Origin: Parasphingorhabdus litoris DSM 22379
Lineage (GTDB): Bacteria; Pseudomonadota; Alphaproteobacteria; Sphingomonadales; Sphingomonadaceae
NCBI RefSeq assembly: GCF_020906275.1
Contig: NZ_CP086727.1
Location: forward strand, 496,001-560,000
Direction: 5' to 3'
Length of the DNA: 64,000 nt
In this document: positions 1-9,210 of the stretch, one piece after another
Position numbering within the stretch: the stretch's first letter is position 1
Layout: each line of letters opens with the position of its first letter
Program-made: the position numbers and the translations under genes
Notes under the pieces: generated by a model
Seen by the model: the letters and a program-made list of their open reading frames with translations, nothing else
Told to the model about the DNA's origin: nothing
Databases searched by the model: none

Positions 1-1
1 A

Positions 2-1132
2 TTTGACGTGACGGACCGTCTTACAATTGGTGGCGAGCTACGGATTGCTAGAGAAGAAATTGGTACACGGCCCGGAGACTCCTATCGACTCGGCGATTTG
101 TTTGCCGGCGTCACGGACCCAGATAGAATTATTGCAGGCGATGGGGCTGTCCGGAATGCGACATTCAAGTCTGTTCTTCCGCGCATTACGGTTGATTATC
201 AGGCAAATGACGATTTGTTGGTTTATGCTAAATATTCGGAAGGCAACTCTCCTGGCGGTTTCAACTCGACAGACGCGCCGATAACCACTTTTGGGGAAGA
301 GAGCCTGAAAAACTACGAGGTTGGTATCAAATCCGAGCCTTTAGATGGTTTGCGGGTGAATTTGGCCGGATTTTTCATTGACTACGGTGATCAGGTGCTC
401 ACCAGCACGTTTACGACTGGAGCTGGGGGGGTAGATTCCTTCAGCGACAATATCGGAGATACGGAAATTTATGGCCTGGAGCTGGATGCGACATGGCGCG
501 TAACCGATTTCCTCACTTTATCAGGAACATATGCTTATATTGATGCTGAAGTCACAAATGGTGTCAGCACCGACCAAGCTATTTTGTTGGGCGGAACGAC
601 GGGGACAGGAACGGTTGCAGATCCCAATAATCCTGGTGCAACTCTGGTGACAACAGACGGCTGTACCAATCCAGCGGCTATTTTGGATGCCGGGCAACTT
701 CTTGGTGACGGCACTTTGACAACTGGCCCTATACCTTGTGCAACTTTCGCTGATGTTTCCGGCCAGACACCACCCTTGGTATCTAAGCATCAGGCGACCT
801 TCAGCGCTGCATTTGATGTTCCCATTGGAGATAGTGGTTGGGATATTTTTGCCCGTGGCGACGTGATCTATAGATCCTCTTTCTTTGCCCAAATTCATAA
901 TCTGGCGGAAACGGGAGATTCGACAAAAGTCAATTTTTCCGCCGGTGTTCGGAAAGATAATCTGACTTTAAGATTCTGGGTCAAGAACGCTTTCCAAGAT
1001 GAAACGCCGCGCGGTATTTTGCGATATGTCGATTTTTCGGCCCCAACACTCAATGGAGTGCGGCAGCGTGCGTTTGCGATTACTCCGCCTGAGAGACGTC
1101 AATTTGGTGTTACGCTAAGCGGGTCCTTTTGA
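2..1132 (+). CDS. TonB-dependent receptor, C-terminal part (cut by window edge)
   Basis: This is the C-terminal ~376 residues of an outer-membrane TonB-dependent receptor; the open frame runs off the left edge, so signal peptide and plug are not visible. The visible part has alternating amphipathic strands typical of the 22-stranded barrel (for example VYAKYSEGNSPGGFN and LTLSGTYAYIDAEV) and ends in an aromatic residue (SGSF), as barrel proteins recognised by the Bam complex do. A second receptor with a similar barrel follows 110 bp downstream, so the two may be related transporters for the same kind of substrate. Substrate unknown. Confidence 0.9.
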   Translation, partial: FDVTDRLTIGGELRIAREEIGTRPGDSYRLGDLFAGVTDPDRIIAGDGAVRNATFKSVLPRITVDYQANDDLLVYAKYSEGNSPGGFNSTDAPITTFGEESLKNYEVGIKSEPLDGLRVNLAGFFIDYGDQVLTSTFTTGAGGVDSFSDNIGDTEIYGLELDATWRVTDFLTLSGTYAYIDAEVTNGVSTDQAILLGGTTGTGTVADPNNPGATLVTTDGCTNPAAILDAGQLLGDGTLTTGPIPCATFADVSGQTPPLVSKHQATFSAAFDVPIGDSGWDIFARGDVIYRSSFFAQIHNLAETGDSTKVNFSAGVRKDNLTLRFWVKNAFQDETPRGILRYVDFSAPTLNGVRQRAFAITPPERRQFGVTLSGSF

Positions 1133-1246
1133 TTGTATGTTGGTTTGACGGAAGTGGGTGAGGGGGTCACTTCCGTGAAGCTGCATAGGTTGAACAACCA
1201 TAAAGATAATTACAGTCGAGACAGACTAAAAAGGGAGTAGATGGTC

Positions 1247-3724
1247 ATGAAATCAGTACTGCGTGTTTCATTGCTGGCAACCAGCATTATGGTATCCGCG
1301 CCAGCCTATGCGCAAGCAGAGTCCGGTGCAGAAGCAGCAGACGAAGATCCCAATGTAATCATCGTCACAGCACGCAAAACGGCGGAATCAATCAACGATG
1401 CCCCTGTCGCTGTGACCGCATTCACATCTGAAAGTCTCGACGAGCAAAACCTGCGGGACGTGAATGATATTGCGACGCTGACACCGGGTTTGAGTTTCAG
1501 TCAGGCTTTTGGTCGCGGCACGGATCGTCCGGTTATTCGCGGTCTTGGTAACGTTCTGGCCGGGGTGCAGTTTGGCGTTGAATCTGGCGCATCAGTTTTC
1601 ATAGACGGCGCGCTGTTCCGCGGCGATATCCAATCGATCAACTTTGATGCTCTGGAACGAGTCGAAGTGGTGAAAGGTTCACAATCGGCGCTCTATGGCC
1701 GGAATACCTATTCGGGCGCGATTAACTTCATCACCAAAAATCCAGGTGATGAATTTGGCGGGCAAGTTCGCGGCAGAATTGCCGAATTCGGCGAATATGA
1801 AGTGACCGGCAGTCTTGACCTGCCGATCATTCCCGGCGTTCTCGCAGCGCGCGTTGATGGCCGTTACTATAATTACGAAGGCGAGTTTACCAACCAGATT
1901 TCCGGTCGCCAGGATGTTGGTGGCGAACGAACGACGTCTTTTGCAGGAACGCTGTTCTACACGCCGACAGATGACTTCGATTTCCGGATCCGTGTCGGAT
2001 ATCAAAAAGACCGGGATGAGGAATTTCCGCGTACGCTGCAATTTGCCTCGGAAAATAATTGTGAACCTGGTTTTCGAAGTGTCCGCTTCCGGAACTTTGG
2101 TGCGCGAGGACAGAATGACAATGACAACCAGTATTTCTGTGGTGTGCTTCGTCCGGATCCCGACAATATTTTCTTGAACACCGATGAACCAGGAATCTTC
2201 AACGGAGGACCAAACCTTGATTCTACGACGCCAGGCTTGGCTGGTATTTCGGGTATTTCATTGGAACGCTGGACGCTGAACAGCAAAATGAACTGGGATA
2301 TTGGCGGCTCCGGCTGGGTCTTCAGCACAGTGACCGGTTATCGCCATGACGAGACTTTTACAGGGTTCGATTCCGATCACAGCAATCTCAACCTCTTCTT
2401 CGGGCCGCCATCCGCATCCGAAGCCTTTTTCTCCTCCACGAACCGGAGAATTTTCGAAGATTTCAGCATCGAAGCGAAAATTTTCAGCCCCGAAGATCAG
2501 CCTATTCGCGGATTGTTGGGCGTCTATTATTATGATTTCCGGCGCAAGCAGTTTGATATCACTAAGCAATCTGGTCGCGCCGGCACGGACTTTTTCCGTG
2601 ACAATGACAACCAGATTGAGACGATCGAGAATAAATCGATCTTCGGACGCATCGAAGCGGATCTGGGTGAAACCGTAACCATTGGTGTTGAGGGCCGTTA
2701 TCTGGATGAGGAAAAAGGCTTTCTTGAAATTGTGGGGGCGACCGCAACAACCGATGGTGAGCTTGTTGAAACGGAACCCTTCCGGACCAAGGATTTCGTG
2801 CCTCGCGTGACCGTGGACTGGCAACCTGATCCAGATACGCTGGTCTATGCTATCTATACCGAGGGTAACAAGCCGGGCGGCCTTAATGGTAGTATTGGTG
2901 CAGCCAATGGACTGCCAACCTATGAGGATGAAACGCTGCGTGGCGGCGAATTGGGGATCAAAAAGACCTGGCTCAACGGGCAACTTCAAACCAACTTCTC
3001 GCTATTCTACAACGAGATAAAGAGCGTTCAGCTGACCCAACCTGTTCTGACGACACCGGGGGCCGGAACCGCAACGACATCCGTTGCTTCCAACCAGGGT
3101 GACGCGGAAGTCAAAGGTTTTGAGCTGGAAGTCATCATGCGGCCCGTCGAGCAGTTCACTGTGACGACAACCGCGGCTTATACGGACGCCAAGTTTACAC
3201 GCGGCTGCGACGAGTTTGAATATACGCTCAATTCCGGTGGCCTGAAACAGCCGGTCGGTCTGGAAGGCCGCCCCAATGATCCGGAATATGCGCTGTGCGA
3301 CATTAGTGGTCGGCGATTGCCATTGGGTTCCGACTGGCAGTTATCGGCGGCTTTTGACTGGCGCGATGACCTGTCGGACACGATGGAATATTTCATCAAC
3401 TTCAATATCAGCCATGAATCTTCGAAATTTGTGCAGGTTCATAATCGGGCGAAAACTGGTTCCGCCACGATAGGCGGCGCAAAGCTTGGCATAGGTGGAG
3501 AGAATTGGGAAGTAGCGGTCTTTGGCCGTAACCTGTTCGATGAGGATTCGACACCACTGGCGACACGTTGGCTCGATTTCGGCTATGGCTTCGCACCGCG
3601 GGATATCCCGTTCGGAGCATTGGCGGCCGCAGGTCAAAGAGCGGATACGAGCGGTCCACGGGCGTTCTTCATTCCCCTTCGCCGTGGTCGCAGCTTTGGA
3701 GCTGAAGCAACGTTCAAATTCTAA
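1247..3724 (+). CDS. TonB-dependent receptor
   Basis: Outer-membrane active transporter of about 825 aa. An N-terminal signal peptide (MKSVLRVSLLATSIMVSAPA, cleavage near AYAQA) is followed by a TonB-box-like segment (NVIIVTARK), the plug domain (DAPVAVTAFTSESL; RVEVVKGSQSALYGRN) and a long barrel ending in ATFKF. An in-frame ATG lies 6 bp upstream at 1241, but the AAGGGAG ribosome site at 1231-1237 is better spaced for 1247. It lacks the extra N-terminal STN domain, so it is a plain transporter rather than a signalling one. Substrate cannot be read from sequence; Sphingomonadales use many such receptors for organic nutrients as well as siderophores. Confidence 0.93.
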   Translation: MKSVLRVSLLATSIMVSAPAYAQAESGAEAADEDPNVIIVTARKTAESINDAPVAVTAFTSESLDEQNLRDVNDIATLTPGLSFSQAFGRGTDRPVIRGLGNVLAGVQFGVESGASVFIDGALFRGDIQSINFDALERVEVVKGSQSALYGRNTYSGAINFITKNPGDEFGGQVRGRIAEFGEYEVTGSLDLPIIPGVLAARVDGRYYNYEGEFTNQISGRQDVGGERTTSFAGTLFYTPTDDFDFRIRVGYQKDRDEEFPRTLQFASENNCEPGFRSVRFRNFGARGQNDNDNQYFCGVLRPDPDNIFLNTDEPGIFNGGPNLDSTTPGLAGISGISLERWTLNSKMNWDIGGSGWVFSTVTGYRHDETFTGFDSDHSNLNLFFGPPSASEAFFSSTNRRIFEDFSIEAKIFSPEDQPIRGLLGVYYYDFRRKQFDITKQSGRAGTDFFRDNDNQIETIENKSIFGRIEADLGETVTIGVEGRYLDEEKGFLEIVGATATTDGELVETEPFRTKDFVPRVTVDWQPDPDTLVYAIYTEGNKPGGLNGSIGAANGLPTYEDETLRGGELGIKKTWLNGQLQTNFSLFYNEIKSVQLTQPVLTTPGAGTATTSVASNQGDAEVKGFELEVIMRPVEQFTVTTTAAYTDAKFTRGCDEFEYTLNSGGLKQPVGLEGRPNDPEYALCDISGRRLPLGSDWQLSAAFDWRDDLSDTMEYFINFNISHESSKFVQVHNRAKTGSATIGGAKLGIGGENWEVAVFGRNLFDEDSTPLATRWLDFGYGFAPRDIPFGALAAAGQRADTSGPRAFFIPLRRGRSFGAEATFKF

Positions 3725-3745
3725 GCTGATCAAGCATCATCAAGA

Positions 3746-3775
3746 AACCCCGCTGTCCCAAAGGATGGCGGGGTT
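3746..3775. terminator. Stem-loop terminator between convergent genes
   Basis: AACCCCGC and GCGGGGTT form a perfect 8-bp stem around a 14-nt loop in the 53-bp gap between the receptor and the opposite-strand hydrolase. There is no strong T-run on either side, so it is probably a modest bidirectional terminator. Confidence 0.6.
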
Positions 3776-3777
3776 AT

Positions 3778-4641
3778 CTATGTAGCCGTCAATATCCGAA
3801 AAAGCTGATCCGGTGCGGTCACCATCGCGTCATGGCCGGTGGCCAGCGCATGGTATGTCCAACTTGGGTCTGCTTGTACCTGCGCCGCGTGATAGGGAAA
3901 GCTGCTATTGGGCAGGACCGGCGCGGTGCAATGAATGTAGCTGCGCTTCAGTCCCGTTGACCCGCCATTATGCAGTTGGATCGGGTCCAACCATGTCTTG
4001 AGCGGATGGGGTGTCAGCTTCTGGGCAACCCATTCATAGCCGGGATGATTCTTCGGAATCCCGAGAATATCTGGCGGGAAGGCGGCCATGCCGATACCAT
4101 CTGGTGCCAGTCCTTCCAATACCGTTCGGGTCTGCGCGATCATTTCTGGGCTGCGTTCCGGTCCTTGCGTGATCATCGTCTCACCATGTTTCGGTAAGGC
4201 CGCATCGAGATAGATGATCTTGCTGATCCGATCCTTCATAGCGTCGGCCACTGCCGTAATCACCATGCCGCCATAGCTGTGGCCAACAAGCACTATGTCT
4301 TTCAGATCATAATAGTCGATCAGCGACATAATATCCGTGATATGCGTATCCAGCCCTATATCTGCCGATAACAAATGCGCGCGTTCCGCGAGTCCGGTCA
4401 GGGTCGGTGTGAACACTTTGTGCCCCTGCGCTTCCAACTGCGATCGGACATCGCGCCAGCACCAGCCGCCATGCCATGCGCCATGAACCAGAACAAAAGT
4501 CTGAGCAGCATTCTTTGTCCTGTGCTCTTTGTTACTAGCATGCGTCTTGGCGTCGATTGCCTGTGAAGTCATAAGACCCGTTGCTGCCGCTGCGGCGACA
4601 AATTCACGGCGGCTGGTCAGGATTTTGTGGTTGTTGCCCAT
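3778..4641 (-). CDS. Tat-exported alpha/beta hydrolase
   Basis: Alpha/beta-fold hydrolase of 287 aa. The N-terminus carries a twin-arginine signal (SRREFV, Arg11-Arg12) followed by a hydrophobic Ala-rich stretch, so it is probably exported folded to the periplasm. The oxyanion region HGAWHGGWCW (about 53-62), nucleophile elbow GHSYGG (Ser122) and a C-terminal His270 (TGHDAMV) make a plausible catalytic triad. The HGAWHGGWCW signature is typical of the esterase group containing plant methylesterases and bacterial pyrethroid/aryl esterases. It lies 16 bp downstream of a Tat-exported amine oxidase with its own GGGGAG ribosome site, so the two are likely co-transcribed. Substrate unknown. Confidence 0.85.
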   Translation of the reverse strand: MGNNHKILTSRREFVAAAAATGLMTSQAIDAKTHASNKEHRTKNAAQTFVLVHGAWHGGWCWRDVRSQLEAQGHKVFTPTLTGLAERAHLLSADIGLDTHITDIMSLIDYYDLKDIVLVGHSYGGMVITAVADAMKDRISKIIYLDAALPKHGETMITQGPERSPEMIAQTRTVLEGLAPDGIGMAAFPPDILGIPKNHPGYEWVAQKLTPHPLKTWLDPIQLHNGGSTGLKRSYIHCTAPVLPNSSFPYHAAQVQADPSWTYHALATGHDAMVTAPDQLFRILTAT

Positions 4642-4657
4642 GGCTTCTGTTTCTCCC

Positions 4658-6097
4658 CTAAGCCAAAGCCAATACTCTGGATGTGGCTCTTTCAGCAGTT
4701 TCGAGTGCGCCTTCCATGCCGGGCCAGTTTTGTGTCATATGCTCACCTGCAAAGTGCAGCCGCTCGCCCTGATGCTGGACGGTGCTGGCCAGCGCAGCAC
4801 CGACACCTGTTCCGATATGATGATAAATGCCGCGCGCAAAAGGCTCTTTTTGCCAGCTGAACATGTCGAGATAGGATAATTTGCCCTTTGCAGATGGTCT
4901 GATCTTTTCAATGCGTGTGATTATTTCTGCAGCTGCCCGTTGTGGGTCCATAGAATCAAGTGCTTCTGCAGCGGGGCCGTTGACCCAGATCTTGAGCAAC
5001 GGTGGATCGCTGTTCAGTGTGAACACACGCCCAATCAACGGATCATCACTCCAGATATATTCCGGCAGGCCATCCTCTTTCCAGAAGGCATCGGATGCGC
5101 GCAGAAAAACAAAACTCGCTTTTGTATAGGGAAGTCGCCGAATAGTGTTTCGCATGGCGAGCGGCAAGGCGGCTTCGATTTTCATATTTCTGACCGTGCT
5201 GAAAGGCGCTGTGCAAATCACATGACGCGCGCCATATTTCCGACCGTCGACCAAGGTGACTTCCACGCCATCTCCTTCATCCTCAATCGCCGATACCGGC
5301 GCGTTCAAGATAATGTCCGAGTTTAGCGTATTGGTCATCGCGTCTGTCATGCGCTGTGACCCGCCGCGGATGAATCTGGTCGGTCCGGGATTGGCCTTGC
5401 GGGCGGCACCGAACATGGAAAGCGTACGCTGCATATGAAGCATCGACATTTCCTCAAGCGTACGACCGTTAAGATTGGCATTCATGAAACGCATCGCTTC
5501 ATCTGATGCGCCCTGCGCCTTCAGCCAACTGGCAAGGGAAACATCACCCGCAGTGATTTCAGGAGACATCCAGTCCGCGGTTGTTTCAAGCGTTGGTAGT
5601 TTTCGCATGTAGGAGAAAAACAGCGCATCCGGGCTTGTCCCTTTCTCACCATCGGCCAGCCTGTTTTGCGGCAGACTTGGCCATTCATCCTTCAGGAAAT
5701 TCTGTCCCCGGACATTATAAAGATATCCGCCCCGGCCGCTTTCGGGCAGATAGCGTTCGACATCCAAACGATCTGCAATGGTGTTGAAGCGCTTATAGGC
5801 TGCTCCGATCTGGACGCCGCCAGCGTCAGGCGCTCCGGGCAAGTTGTCCAACGTATATAAACGGCCACCAGTTCGACTATTGCCTTCGAGCAGAATGACT
5901 TTCAGTCCGGTCTGTTCCAGCTGCCAGGTTGCGTGCAAGCCTGCTAGTCCGGCGCCGATGACAATCACATCTGCGGTGGTCTTGCTCCACGTGCGGCGCG
6001 GTGCCGTGCAGGCAATGAGCGATGCGCTCATGCCGCCGACAAAGGCGCGCCGATTGATTGTCCGGCCATTTGCTGAATATCTGCTGCCTTGTTTCAT
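4658..6097 (-). CDS. Tat-exported FAD-dependent amine oxidase
   Basis: Flavin monoamine-oxidase family protein of 479 aa. The FAD dinucleotide motif VIVIGAGLAG (Gly48, Gly50, Gly53), the RTGGRLYT motif and the C-terminal FAGEHMTQNWPGMEGALE segment are characteristic. The N-terminus has a twin-arginine motif NRRAFVGG (Arg16-Arg17) and a possible lipobox LIAC (Cys30), so it may be a Tat-exported lipoprotein. I chose the ATG at 6097; the longer frame to 6205 would overlap the divergent gene and its operator. First gene of a two-gene operon with the hydrolase downstream. It probably oxidises an amine, with FAD reoxidised by oxygen or a membrane acceptor; substrate unknown. Confidence 0.85.
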   Translation of the reverse strand: MKQGSRYSANGRTINRRAFVGGMSASLIACTAPRRTWSKTTADVIVIGAGLAGLHATWQLEQTGLKVILLEGNSRTGGRLYTLDNLPGAPDAGGVQIGAAYKRFNTIADRLDVERYLPESGRGGYLYNVRGQNFLKDEWPSLPQNRLADGEKGTSPDALFFSYMRKLPTLETTADWMSPEITAGDVSLASWLKAQGASDEAMRFMNANLNGRTLEEMSMLHMQRTLSMFGAARKANPGPTRFIRGGSQRMTDAMTNTLNSDIILNAPVSAIEDEGDGVEVTLVDGRKYGARHVICTAPFSTVRNMKIEAALPLAMRNTIRRLPYTKASFVFLRASDAFWKEDGLPEYIWSDDPLIGRVFTLNSDPPLLKIWVNGPAAEALDSMDPQRAAAEIITRIEKIRPSAKGKLSYLDMFSWQKEPFARGIYHHIGTGVGAALASTVQHQGERLHFAGEHMTQNWPGMEGALETAERATSRVLALA

Positions 6098-6138
6098 GGG
6101 CCCATGTTGACAGAAACCACCAGACCAAGGCAAGATAA

Positions 6139-6154
6139 ATTTGTCCGGACAAAT
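6139..6154. promoter_or_regulatory. Perfect 16-bp palindromic operator (TTGTCCGGACAA core)
   Basis: ATTTGTCCGGACAAAT is a perfect 16-bp palindrome in the 70-bp divergent region between the amine oxidase and the secreted LolA-like protein, just upstream of the latter's AGAGAGG ribosome site. The 12-bp core recurs exactly at 7752-7763, also directly upstream of a start codon. This is typical of a dimeric repressor such as a TetR- or MarR-family protein; no such regulator is encoded in the window. Confidence 0.7.
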
Positions 6155-6167
6155 AGAGAGGCATGCA

Positions 6168-6929
6168 GTGAACAGATTTTTCCAATATTTGGTTGTGATG
6201 GCCATGGCAGTGATGGCGGTTCCTGTCGGGGCAGCGGATGATCAACTGGATGGTGCGGCGATATTGGCTATGGCCCGCGAAGCGGCGGGCGGTGATGATT
6301 GGGCGAACGCCCGGACTTTGACCTTGTCCGGTCATGCCGTTTTCTATGGACCCAAAGGTCATGAACCTCGCACCAGGGCCAGCAATTACCGAATGTGGCG
6401 TGTCTTTGACCCCAACCGCACTGTCGCTCATGGTGCCGATGGCAAGGTTCGTATCATCGCGAAAAATGCGGACAGGCTGATTTTCGAAGTGGGCTATGAT
6501 GGAGAAACCACATGGACGGAACGGGGCATCACGCCCAAGGCTGAGGCGGATAAGTTTTGGGCAAGCAATTTTGGTTTCGGGATTATCCGTCAGGCTGACA
6601 AGCCCGGCTTTGTCGCCACCCGCTTGCCAGATGATGATGTTGGCGGCCATGCGCTCTACATGGTCGAGCTAACCGATCCAAAGGGTGGCAAAACACTTTT
6701 CGGTATTGATCAGCAAAGCCATGCTATTCGCACCATGGGTTTTCGCACGCCAAGGGGCTGGCATTTGCGGGTCTATGACAATTTCGTGCGTCTCGAAAAT
6801 CCGCGCTGGTTACAGGCGCGCCATGTTACGCTCTATTATGACGGGCGCAAATCCAACGAGGTTTTCTGGACAGAAACCAAGGTCAATGCGAAGATTGATT
6901 CAGCGCTGTTTGCACCGCCGTCCCAGTAA
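6168..6929 (+). CDS. Secreted LolA-like-fold protein of unknown function
   Basis: Protein of 253 aa with a clear Sec signal peptide (NRFFQYLVVMAMAVMAVPVG, cleavage near GAA). I use the GTG at 6168, preceded by AGAGAGG, because the upstream TTG at 6141 lies inside the operator and would spoil the signal peptide. The body resembles the concave half-barrel fold of LolA/LolB and outer-membrane lipoprotein-sorting-like proteins (AAGGDDWANARTLTLSGHA at the start, then repeated beta strands), but I recognise no catalytic motif. It is divergent from the amine oxidase across one operator and ends head-to-head with another secreted protein under the same type of operator. Confidence 0.7.
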   Translation: MNRFFQYLVVMAMAVMAVPVGAADDQLDGAAILAMAREAAGGDDWANARTLTLSGHAVFYGPKGHEPRTRASNYRMWRVFDPNRTVAHGADGKVRIIAKNADRLIFEVGYDGETTWTERGITPKAEADKFWASNFGFGIIRQADKPGFVATRLPDDDVGGHALYMVELTDPKGGKTLFGIDQQSHAIRTMGFRTPRGWHLRVYDNFVRLENPRWLQARHVTLYYDGRKSNEVFWTETKVNAKIDSALFAPPSQ

Positions 6930-7730
6930 TCAGCCGCGGAAATTTTGGCTCGTCACATCAGAAGCCCGCTCTGCACCCTTGATTGTGCAACTGGCCTGCA
7001 TCCAGCGCAGGTTTAGACCAACCCGACTAGCATTGATATCGGCCCAGCTATAGCTGACGGCGCGATCCGGATTATCCGGTTTGTGGACATACAAAACCAT
7101 GCTCGGCCGGTTGGTGCTGGGTTTCGGCCAATAGACAGCGCGCATGCGCAAGATCAGCGGTTCAGCGCCGCTATCTTCGCCCCCGATCATGACTCGTCCG
7201 CCTTGATCATGCAGACTCAATTTTTGGACGAACAGCCAATCCGGGCTGCCATCGGCCTTGGGTTCGGTCTTCTTGGCAGCAGCCCAGCATTCAACCGGGC
7301 GGGCGCGTTTCAATTTGGTTTCGGTGCCATCCGAAAAACGCAGTTTCAACCCGCCCGCCTCCACGCTGGTGATCTGAAAATCCTGAAGACAGGCCTTTTT
7401 GTTTTGCAACTTGCTATAGACCCAACCGGCGTCCGAGCGATCAAAGTAACGCGTGCATCCTCCCATTGTCAGGCTGTCGCGTTTCACTCCTGTTGCGGCA
7501 TATCCCTTCAACGGCGCGGCAACCGCTTTGCCGAAAGCATCCGTGCGTGTGACGATCAGCTTATCGTCTTGCTTTTCGATTTTTAGCGATATCCAGGGCG
7601 GGGGCGTTCGGCCTGCATCTTTCTCAAAATAGGCTTGCTCTTCATTGGTATAAATGCCGGGCAGTTGCTCGCCGAGGGTAAGGTCTTGCGGTGATCCGGC
7701 GGCGGCGAGCGCCAAGGTTGTAAGAAACAT
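6930..7730 (-). CDS. Secreted protein of unknown function
   Basis: Protein of 266 aa with a short N-terminal hydrophobic segment (MFLTTLALAAAGSPQ) that reads as a signal peptide. It contains a predicted beta-rich body with four Cys (GGCTRYF, KKACLQDF, PVECWAAA, ASCTIKG) that could form disulfides in the periplasm. I do not recognise the family. Its stop codon directly abuts that of the convergent secreted gene, and its promoter contains TTGTCCGGACAA 22 bp upstream of the ATG, so it probably belongs to the same regulon as the amine oxidase region. Confidence 0.65.
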   Translation of the reverse strand: MFLTTLALAAAGSPQDLTLGEQLPGIYTNEEQAYFEKDAGRTPPPWISLKIEKQDDKLIVTRTDAFGKAVAAPLKGYAATGVKRDSLTMGGCTRYFDRSDAGWVYSKLQNKKACLQDFQITSVEAGGLKLRFSDGTETKLKRARPVECWAAAKKTEPKADGSPDWLFVQKLSLHDQGGRVMIGGEDSGAEPLILRMRAVYWPKPSTNRPSMVLYVHKPDNPDRAVSYSWADINASRVGLNLRWMQASCTIKGAERASDVTSQNFRG

Positions 7731-7751
7731 AGGGACAGTCTTTCATAAAAT

Positions 7752-7763
7752 TTGTCCGGACAA
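7752..7763. promoter_or_regulatory. Second copy of palindromic operator TTGTCCGGACAA
   Basis: An exact 12-bp copy of the core of the palindrome at 6139-6154, in the 64-bp gap upstream of the secreted protein that starts at 7730. The flanks are symmetric only in part. Being within 35 bp of the start codon, it would overlap a promoter or transcript start, consistent with repression. Confidence 0.65.
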
Positions 7764-7794
7764 TTTAACATCTATTGTGCAAGGTGCAATAGCT

Positions 7795-8271
7795 TCAGGC
7801 GATCGATGCGCCGCCGCGCCTGGCGGCCAGTTCAAACAGACCGCGATCGCCCATTTCCCAAGTGACATTGAGCTGGGTTTTGTGGATCAGCCAACCCTCT
7901 CCGGCCCGTTCCAGCTCATGCACATAATAGCCACCAATACTATGCATCTGCCGCTCACCATCAACGACAAGATGATGATGGGCGGCCATATAACAGATGC
8001 AGTTTGCGCGATCTTCCTTCAGGTCGATCACAAAATTGGTTAGCACATGCTGGGTGGCGTCAAAAGGCTCTAACGTTGCGCGGACGCCGGCCACCCAGTC
8101 ATCGGCTGGCATGATACTCGCGGGATCGCCGGACCAGCTGGAGAAATCCAGCATGATCTCGTCCGCGAAAATGGAGCGATATAAGTCCCATTGGTGCCAA
8201 TCGATTCCGGTGGCATATTTCAGGACATGGTCGGTGATCTTGGCTCGGTCGATTAAGTCTTCATGTGTCAT
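7795..8271 (-). CDS. SnoaL/NTF2-like fold protein
   Basis: Small cone-fold protein of 158 aa of the SnoaL-like (NTF2 superfamily) group that includes polyketide cyclases, dehydratases and ring-hydroxylating dioxygenase small subunits. The N-terminal helix pair (DLIDRAKITDHVLKYATGID), the WDLYRSIFADEI segment and the strand with AAHHHLVVDGE are typical. The ATG at 8271 is preceded by GGAGG, which overlaps the end of the upstream sugar-isomerase-like gene; a TTG 12 bp upstream is less likely. It is probably co-transcribed with that gene. Reaction unknown. Confidence 0.75.
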   Translation of the reverse strand: MTHEDLIDRAKITDHVLKYATGIDWHQWDLYRSIFADEIMLDFSSWSGDPASIMPADDWVAGVRATLEPFDATQHVLTNFVIDLKEDRANCICYMAAHHHLVVDGERQMHSIGGYYVHELERAGEGWLIHKTQLNVTWEMGDRGLFELAARRGGASIA

Positions 8272-8283
8272 TTCTGCCTCCAA

Positions 8284-9081
8284 TCACTCCAGCAGCTCTT
8301 TGCTCGCCGCTATTGCCTCAAGCGCCCAATTTTCGGCGTCAAAAAATGATCCTGACGCATAATGGGGTACTTCAATATCCAGATCGACATGCTCTCCTAA
8401 CAGATCAATCATGGCGCGCAGCGGAAACATGCCTTCTCCCGGTATCATCCGGTTCATTGCTTCTTCTATATAATCATCGGACTTCCGAAAATGCGGGCCA
8501 TCGCATATTTGAGCATAGCCGATGCTCTGGGGATCAACGGTTTTTAGCTGTTCCAGCGTGCCGCCTGTCCGGAACAAATGCAGCGCATCAATCGCGATTT
8601 TGAGATTGGGTTGGTTGATGGTCCGATGCAGGTTCACCGCTTTTTCGAGGCTGTCACAACCCTTCGCAAAGCCGGTAAATTCCAGTCCGACTTCCATGCC
8701 CAAATCACGGGCCATTTTACACAGCGCGCTGAGTTGATCGGCAATCCGTGTCGGATCAACCTCATGAATATGGGTGACAGCGCGTTTTGCACCAAGCTCA
8801 GCAGCCAGTTCCAGTGCTGCTGCATATCCGGTGACATCGGTTTCGGGCATGATCGGGAAATATTCCGCATTGATGATCGACACATCATTGTCGGCGAGCA
8901 GGCTTTGAAATTCTGTTTTGTCTGATGGTTCCACAATCGCAAACATCGGCTTATCATGTGCGTCTAGAGGTGTTGCGGTGAACAGGCAGACTTTCTTGAG
9001 ACTCGCCTTGGCCGCGAACCGGACAAGTCCGATTGGTCCGCCCTGCGTCATGGTAATCTGGTGGAGAGCTAAGTCGCGCAT
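8284..9081 (-). CDS. Sugar phosphate isomerase/epimerase-like TIM-barrel protein
   Basis: Protein of 265 aa of the xylose-isomerase-like TIM-barrel superfamily (AP endonuclease family 2). Visible metal-site motifs of this group are the Glu in EVGLEFTGFAKG, Asp-His in IAIDALHLFRTGG, the QICDGPHF strand with His, and the late Glu in LDIEVPHYASG. Members isomerise or epimerise keto sugars and related polyols, usually with Mn or Mg. It is the first gene of a short operon with the SnoaL-like protein and is divergent from the acyl-CoA ligase. The true substrate is not predictable. Confidence 0.75.
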   Translation of the reverse strand: MRDLALHQITMTQGGPIGLVRFAAKASLKKVCLFTATPLDAHDKPMFAIVEPSDKTEFQSLLADNDVSIINAEYFPIMPETDVTGYAAALELAAELGAKRAVTHIHEVDPTRIADQLSALCKMARDLGMEVGLEFTGFAKGCDSLEKAVNLHRTINQPNLKIAIDALHLFRTGGTLEQLKTVDPQSIGYAQICDGPHFRKSDDYIEEAMNRMIPGEGMFPLRAMIDLLGEHVDLDIEVPHYASGSFFDAENWALEAIAASKELLE

Positions 9082-9210
9082 TATCCAATCCTAATCCAAG
9101 CTTTCGGCCAAGACGGCTAGTCAATATGCTAGGCTGTTTGCGCCGCTGCGGCGATTAGATAGAGTTATGAGAATCGCTCACGATGAGGGGCGCCAAAACA
9201 GGACAGGACC

